Shown one piece after another: positions 60,002-64,000 of a DNA stretch of 64,000 bases. Location of the stretch: assembly GCA_963823755.1 (NCBI GenBank), contig CAWGMP010000017.1:310001-374000 (forward strand), written 5' to 3'. The number at the start of each line of letters is the position of its first letter. Position 1 is the stretch's first letter. The DNA comes from GCA-003244245 sp963823755 (lineage in GTDB: Bacteria > Actinomycetota > Actinomycetes > Mycobacteriales > Pseudonocardiaceae). The position numbers were made by a program, and so were the translations under genes. Below the pieces are notes generated by a model, which made no database searches, was not told the DNA's origin, and saw only the letters and a program-made list of their open reading frames with translations.

Positions 60002-60250
60002 GCGCCCGACCGGATCTCTGACCGCCCGGTCCGCGCGGCCGACACAAGCCGGTTTGTTCGAGTACCCGCTGATCAGTGGGATGTGCACGATCTGCCCGCC
60101 GTGCCGGCGCACCGCGACACACCACAGACTGCGGCCACGACGGCAGTGGTGACCGAGCTGTTGACGAGCAGAGCGCCGGTGACGGGGACCAACACCGCCT
60201 CGGCATCGGTATTCCTGGCGTGCTCGGCGGATCCGAGATCGTCTGCCTGG
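60002..60250. other. Gap with no supported gene
   Basis: Between the SRPBCC remnant and the DUF4185 gene. A minus-strand frame reads AEAVLVPVTGALLVNSSV and TTAVVAAVCGVSRCAG, but it has no start or family likeness. No repeats or hairpins were noticed. Confidence 0.35.
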
Positions 60251-61387
60251 CTACCTTCGGCGCGGCGAACGAGTTGCCTGGGCGCTGGTCACCGCGTTGG
60301 CCGGCAGCGTGGCGTGCATCATTGAGACGTTGTATTGGTCATACTGGGTCATCGTGAAGTAAAGGTCGGACCCGTTCGAGTCCGGGTTTAGGAATCCGCC
60401 GTAGAGCTTTGGGTACTCGTGGGCGGTGGCGACCGGTATCGGTGCGCCCCACGGTCCATTCGGCTGCGGCGCCAGCCGGACCACGATCGCCCCGCGCGAC
60501 TCGTCCAGGGTCATCATCTCCCAGCTCTTGAGGGTCTGGTCATAGCGGACCGATAACTCCCCAACGGGCCCGGCCACGATCGGGGCCGCGAGCACGCTGC
60601 CACCCCGCTGCCAGTCTTTCCCGGTCCAGTACTCGTAGGCAGACTTGTCCAGCAGCCGCTGCTGGGGCACCCGAGCGACATGCGCGTCACCGAAGCGACC
60701 GTTGGGGGTGCCGAAGGCGTAAACAAAGCCGTCTCGCCGGGCGAAGGCGACCATCTGGAAAGTCTCATCGAAGGCCGGAGTGTTGGGCCGACATGCGCTG
60801 GGGGCGTCTACCCACGTCTGCCCACCGTCGTCGGAGTAGGCGATGCCACTGTGGTTGGTGATCCAGTGCCCGGGCTGGGTGAAGCTGCGCACCGACATGT
60901 AGGCCAGGTAATTGCGCCCACCTACGTTGACGCCACCAGTGGGGATCTTGGTCATCTCGACGCCGTCCTGCTTGAGTGAGGGCAGCAGCTCCTTGGCGTG
61001 GCCGGGACGGTCGGTGACGAAGTCGTCGAAGGACATGCCATCGGCCGGGTTTCGGTCACTGCTGCGGGCCAGCGTGTTCGAGCGCCAATCGATCGCGGCC
61101 GGGTCCCCGCCCCCGCTGCCGGTACCGGCCCATCCGCGCCCGAAAGTGTCGCCGAAGGCGACCAAGATCTGCCCCCGCTCATCGCCCCACATGATGCCCA
61201 GGTCAGTGCCCTTCACCTGGTACCGCGCCTCAGTCGCGTTGATGGACTCAGCGCCGGTGACCACGGCAACCCGGCTTGCCTGACCCCGCGGCGTCGATTC
61301 AGCCGCCCCCGACGGTGCCAGACCTACCGTGACTGCCGCGCTCATCGCCACCAGCACAGCTCCAGTTTGAGTTCGGTAACTGAGCAT
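60251..61387 (-). CDS. Secreted DUF4185 beta-propeller protein
   Basis: A protein of about 378 residues from ATG 61387, with GGGGGAGG just upstream. The N-terminal signal peptide (YRTQTGAVLVAMSAAVTV, GLAPSGAAEST) is followed by a five-blade-type fold: GTDLGIMWGDERGQILVA, FGDTFGRGW, NHSGIAYSDDGGQTWVDA, FVYAFGTPNGRFGDAHVA and YGGFLNPDSNGSDLYFTM. DUF4185 proteins of actinobacteria resemble sialidase- or arabinan-degrading glycosidase-like propellers. The D-GGQTW box occurs once. The substrate is unknown. Confidence 0.85.
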   Translation of the reverse strand: MLSYRTQTGAVLVAMSAAVTVGLAPSGAAESTPRGQASRVAVVTGAESINATEARYQVKGTDLGIMWGDERGQILVAFGDTFGRGWAGTGSGGGDPAAIDWRSNTLARSSDRNPADGMSFDDFVTDRPGHAKELLPSLKQDGVEMTKIPTGGVNVGGRNYLAYMSVRSFTQPGHWITNHSGIAYSDDGGQTWVDAPSACRPNTPAFDETFQMVAFARRDGFVYAFGTPNGRFGDAHVARVPQQRLLDKSAYEYWTGKDWQRGGSVLAAPIVAGPVGELSVRYDQTLKSWEMMTLDESRGAIVVRLAPQPNGPWGAPIPVATAHEYPKLYGGFLNPDSNGSDLYFTMTQYDQYNVSMMHATLPANAVTSAQATRSPRRR

Positions 61388-61588
61388 CGTCCTCCCCCTA
61401 CGGCATGGACACCCGCGGTCGCGCGGTGCATGGCATGCGCCAGCAGCCCGTAGCAGCAAGCGACATCCCCCAGCGCCCCAAACGGACCACGACTGCCCAT
61501 CCCGACGCACCGATAACTAACGCGCGACCGGACATACAGGTAACGACTGATCAGCCGGCCCCCCTGGATGAGACCCCTCCTGGCCGGC

Positions 61589-61861
61589 TCAGCAACCAGC
61601 GCAGGCAGTGCAGGCCTGCGCACGGCGCGCTTCCGGCCCCGCGGAGCACTCCGCGGGGCCGGAAGACCTGTTGACGCGAGCCCGCTTCGGCCGCCGTCGC
61701 GCTCGACGCCCAGGAAAGCAACCCAGGTCGAACGCACCTGCGGTAGGACGGGTCAGCACAGCGACACTGGCGACCACGCCGAGCACCACAACCAGCACCA
61801 GCCCAAGTCTGCGGGAGCGCCGCCACAGCAGTCCGGCAGCCACCCCGACCACCACCGTCAT
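61589..61861 (-). CDS. Hypothetical short membrane protein
   Basis: A possible 90-residue protein from ATG 61861: MTVVVGVAAGLLWRRSRR and LGLVLVVVLGVVASVAVL form two hydrophobic stretches. The C-terminus is basic and then runs into a perfect hairpin (61630-61665), so the last 25 residues may not be real. No family or ribosome binding site is convincing. Confidence 0.35.
   Translation of the reverse strand: MTVVVGVAAGLLWRRSRRLGLVLVVVLGVVASVAVLTRPTAGAFDLGCFPGRRARRRPKRARVNRSSGPAECSAGPEARRAQACTACAGC
61630..61665. terminator. Perfect 16-bp hairpin
   Basis: A perfect inverted repeat, CTTCCGGCCCCGCGGA at 61630-61645 and TCCGCGGGGCCGGAAG at 61650-61665, with a four-base loop. Its stability and symmetry suggest a bidirectional terminator. 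It lies some 240 bases upstream of the DUF4185 start on the minus strand and could separate that gene from upstream transcription. Confidence 0.65.
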
Positions 61862-62206
61862 GCCCGACAACAGAACAACCTTAGTCGTCGCTGCCAAAGA
61901 TGCGGGCCGGTCTGGCGCGACGCGTCTTGGGCTTAGGCAGACAAGGCCACCCACCTACCCGAACCGCTGAAACCGACCGGATTCGGGCTAGTGGTGCCCG
62001 GTCTGCCTCGCCGACGGGGAGGGAGACGCGGCCGTGATGTCCTGTCCCCCGGAAATCCAGGGGTTCCACGGAGCCCCCGGACCAGTCGAGTTTTGTCGAT
62101 CATCACCCGGTTTTGTCAGGGCGCGATCGTAGCGGGCTGGCAGCATCCCTGCGTTGACGCATAAGGCGAAGAACCCGCGGCTCATTTTCTTGTTCAGGCC
62201 TCTCAG
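61862..62206. other. Gap before the superinfection-immunity-like gene
   Basis: No gene is supported. The minus strand contains a frame with FALCVNAGMLPARYDRAL and PWNPWISGGQDITAASP, which looks like neither a known domain nor pure noise. No inverted-repeat ends or target duplications were found, so a mobile-element origin stays unproven. Confidence 0.3.
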
Positions 62207-62506
62207 ATTGACGGCGAAGCAGCCGCTGGCTTCGGGATCGTCATCCTCGTCCTTTTCGGGGGCGCGGCATACTTGTTGCCGACTATCGTCGCTGCCATAC
62301 GGAAAGTCCCGAACATGGGCTCCGTTATCGTCATCAACCTGCTGCTCGGCTGGACCTTCGTGGGCTGGGTCGTCTCGATGGCCATGGCGTCCCGGTCCCA
62401 GCTGGCACCGGTCCAGGTCAACGTCAACCATCCACCGTCGCCGACTGGCGATTCCAGTCAGCGCAGTCCTTCGTTTAGCGGTCCTAGTGCCAGTGCGGGT
62501 AGGTAG
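62207..62506 (+). CDS. Superinfection-immunity-like small membrane protein, start uncertain
   Basis: The frame reads DGEAAAGFGIVILVLFGG, then AAYLLPTIVAAIRKVPNM, GSVIVINLLLGWTFVGWV and VSMAMASRSQ, which matches the two-helix superinfection immunity (Imm-like) family: YxLPTIVAxxRKxPNxxxIxxxNxxLGWTxxGWxxALxxA. Coding character begins near 62207, but no ATG or GTG is available after the in-frame stop at 62162-62164. The only standard alternative, TTG 62273, would remove the first helix. Either a rare start is used or the start was lost. The tail after about 62460 lies opposite the end of kdpA. Confidence 0.6.
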   Translation: MDGEAAAGFGIVILVLFGGAAYLLPTIVAAIRKVPNMGSVIVINLLLGWTFVGWVVSMAMASRSQLAPVQVNVNHPPSPTGDSSQRSPSFSGPSASAGR

Positions 62507-64000
62507 GTCAGCCCGGTGATGAGGAGCACGACGGTGATCACGAGGCCTATGAAGAGTGGGTGGGCAGCGTGCCAGCGGTGATAGATGTGGGGCGCTGTCG
62601 GGCGAGGCTGCCTGCGAGCCCGATCACGAACACCATCGGCAGGTAACGGCCGAGCAGCATGACCAGTCCGAGCAGAGTGTAGTAGAAGCCGGTATTGGCG
62701 TTGAGGCCAGCGAGGGCGCTTCCGTTGCTGTAGCCAGCGCTGGTGACAGCGTAGAGCACTTCGCTCAGGCCGTGGGGGCCGGGGTTGCCCATGGCGCTGC
62801 GCCCGGCCGGGAACGTCAGCGCCAGCCCGGTGGCGGCGAGGACCGCGGTGGGGGTGGTCAGCAGGTAGAGACTGACCAGCTTGATCTCGCCGGGTCCGAT
62901 ACGTTTGCCGAGGTACTCTGGTGTGCGGCCGACCATCAAGCCGCCGAGGAACACAGCGAGCAGTACCGCGATGACCAGTCCGTACAGGCCGCTGCCGACA
63001 CCACCGGGACTGACCTCGCCGAGCATGATGTTGGCCAGCAGGAGTCCACTGCCGAGGCTGGTGAAGCTGTCATAGCTCGCGTTGGCCGCCCCGTCGGCGC
63101 TCGCGGTCGCGGCAGCACCGAAGGCGGCGCTGCCCACCGGGCCGAAGCGGACCTCGGTGCCCTCCGCCGCCGCTCCGGCGGCCCGCGGAGCCAGGTCATG
63201 GTGGGCTGCCTGGGCGGCGGCGGCCAGCGCTATCCCGCCGACCAACAGCACGGTGACCACTGCGCCCAGCGCCCAGCCCTGCCGCTGGTCGCCGACCATG
63301 CGGCCGAAGGCGCGCGGCAAGGCGCTGGGGATCAGCAGCATCAAGATGATCTCGACGACGTTGGAGACCGGCCCCGGGTTCTCGAAGGGGTGCGCGGAGT
63401 TGGCGTTGAAGAACCCTCCGCCGTCCCCGCTCATCAGCTTGATCGGTTCCCAGGAGGCGACGGGTCCGCCGGGCAGGTTCTGGTGTGCACCGCTGAGGGT
63501 CGTGACCGGCTGCGCGTCGTGCAGGCTCTGCACGACGCCAAGCCCGCAGAGCAGCACAGCGAAGAGCACCGACAGCGGCAGCAGCACCCGCAACGTGCCA
63601 CGGACCAGGTCGACCCAGAAGTTACCGATCTGGTCGGTCCCGTGCCGGGCCAGCCCGCGGATCAGCGCGATCCCGGTGACCAGGCCGACCGCCGCGGACA
63701 GGAACGCCTGTGTTCCCAGTCCGGTCATCTGGGCGAGATGGCCCAGAGTGCTCTCGCCGGCATAGGACTGCCAGCTGGTGTTGGTGGCGAAGCTCACCGC
63801 GGTGTTGAACGCCAGCGCCGGTGGCACTCCTCGGTGACCGAGCGCGAGAGGCAGCTGGCCCTGCATCCGGAGCAGCGCGTACAGCAGCAGCACACCGACG
63901 GCGGAGAACCCGAGCAGTGCGCTCAGGTAGTGCCGCCCCCGCTGATCGCCGTCGGGATCGACGCCGATCAGCCGATACGCGACCCGCTCAACGCGCGAGT
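62458..64000 (-). pseudogene. kdpA: K+-transporting ATPase subunit A, 5' end outside window, 3' frameshift
   Basis: The frame is open to the window edge and begins, in what is visible, SRVERVAYRLIGVDPDGD. Selectivity and pore segments are clear: LAFNTAVSFATNTSWQSY, LMSGDGGGFFNANSAHPF, GVGSGLYGLVIAVLLAVF, GRTPEYLGKRIGPGEIKL and SAGYSNGSALAGLNANTG. The frame ends early at 62547 after AGTLPTH. The expected last helix continues in another frame (PLFIGLVITVVLLITGLT, YLPALALGPLNEGL) to TGA at 62458-62460, so one base appears lost near 62553-62563. No kdpB follows. KdpA alone cannot pump, so this copy is probably dead or the operon is broken here. Confidence 0.85.

Overview
The window looks like chromosomal DNA of a high-GC Gram-positive actinobacterium, most likely a Pseudonocardiales-type organism. 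The evidence is frequent GTG starts with GGAGG-like sites, a complete 14-gene nuo set linked to menaquinone genes, PspC/NarL signalling, ANTAR, DUF6350/PerM and DUF4185 proteins, and actinobacterial XRE/STAND regulators. The species cannot be named from the sequence alone.

Layout. Positions 1-4800 are an accessory zone on the 3' side of a tRNA-Tyr gene: an IS630-type remnant, a VapBC-like toxin-antitoxin pair whose toxin is frameshifted, a decayed PP2C-like pair, and a lower-GC two-gene RelA/SpoT-domain operon. Positions 4817-11000 are mostly housekeeping (tRNA-Tyr, yajQ, rmlA, htpX, dimethylargininase with its AsnC regulator, a crotonase-fold protein, an XRE regulator). Next come a STAND NTPase and an FtsK-like remnant. 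Positions 14200-37530, all on the minus strand apart from an island, hold a geranylgeranyl-reductase-family gene, nuoA-nuoN and a polyprenyl diphosphate synthase: menaquinone tailoring plus complex I. About 5 kb has been inserted between nuoK and nuoL. It carries an overlapping tgmA-tgmB-tgmC operon (precursor peptide, ATP-grasp ligase, PCMT-like methyltransferase; a graspetide RiPP system) and, on the plus strand, a nucleotide-metabolism set (two deoxyribosyltransferase-like genes, a frameshifted dTMP-kinase-like gene, a MazG-like gene), with transposase and methyltransferase scraps.

Positions 37700-40600 hold a TIR/transmembrane/14-blade WD40 receptor-like gene with three identical 138-bp units. 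It converges on a DUF6350 (PerM-like) gene followed by sucD, sucC and a B12-binding protein. Then come an M23 peptidase, pcrA, a chorismate mutase, a Ser/Thr kinase, an APC permease, a PadR operon with a low-complexity repeat protein, a PspC/NarL two-component locus (regulator frameshifted), a GAF-ANTAR protein, a DUF4185 exoprotein, a superinfection-immunity-like protein and a 3'-frameshifted kdpA with no kdpB behind it.

The best candidate for an undescribed system is the tgmABC graspetide locus inside the nuo operon. A second theme is frameshifts: single- or few-base lesions break at least six otherwise well-preserved genes. Either this lineage is decaying or the assembly has indel errors; reads would decide.
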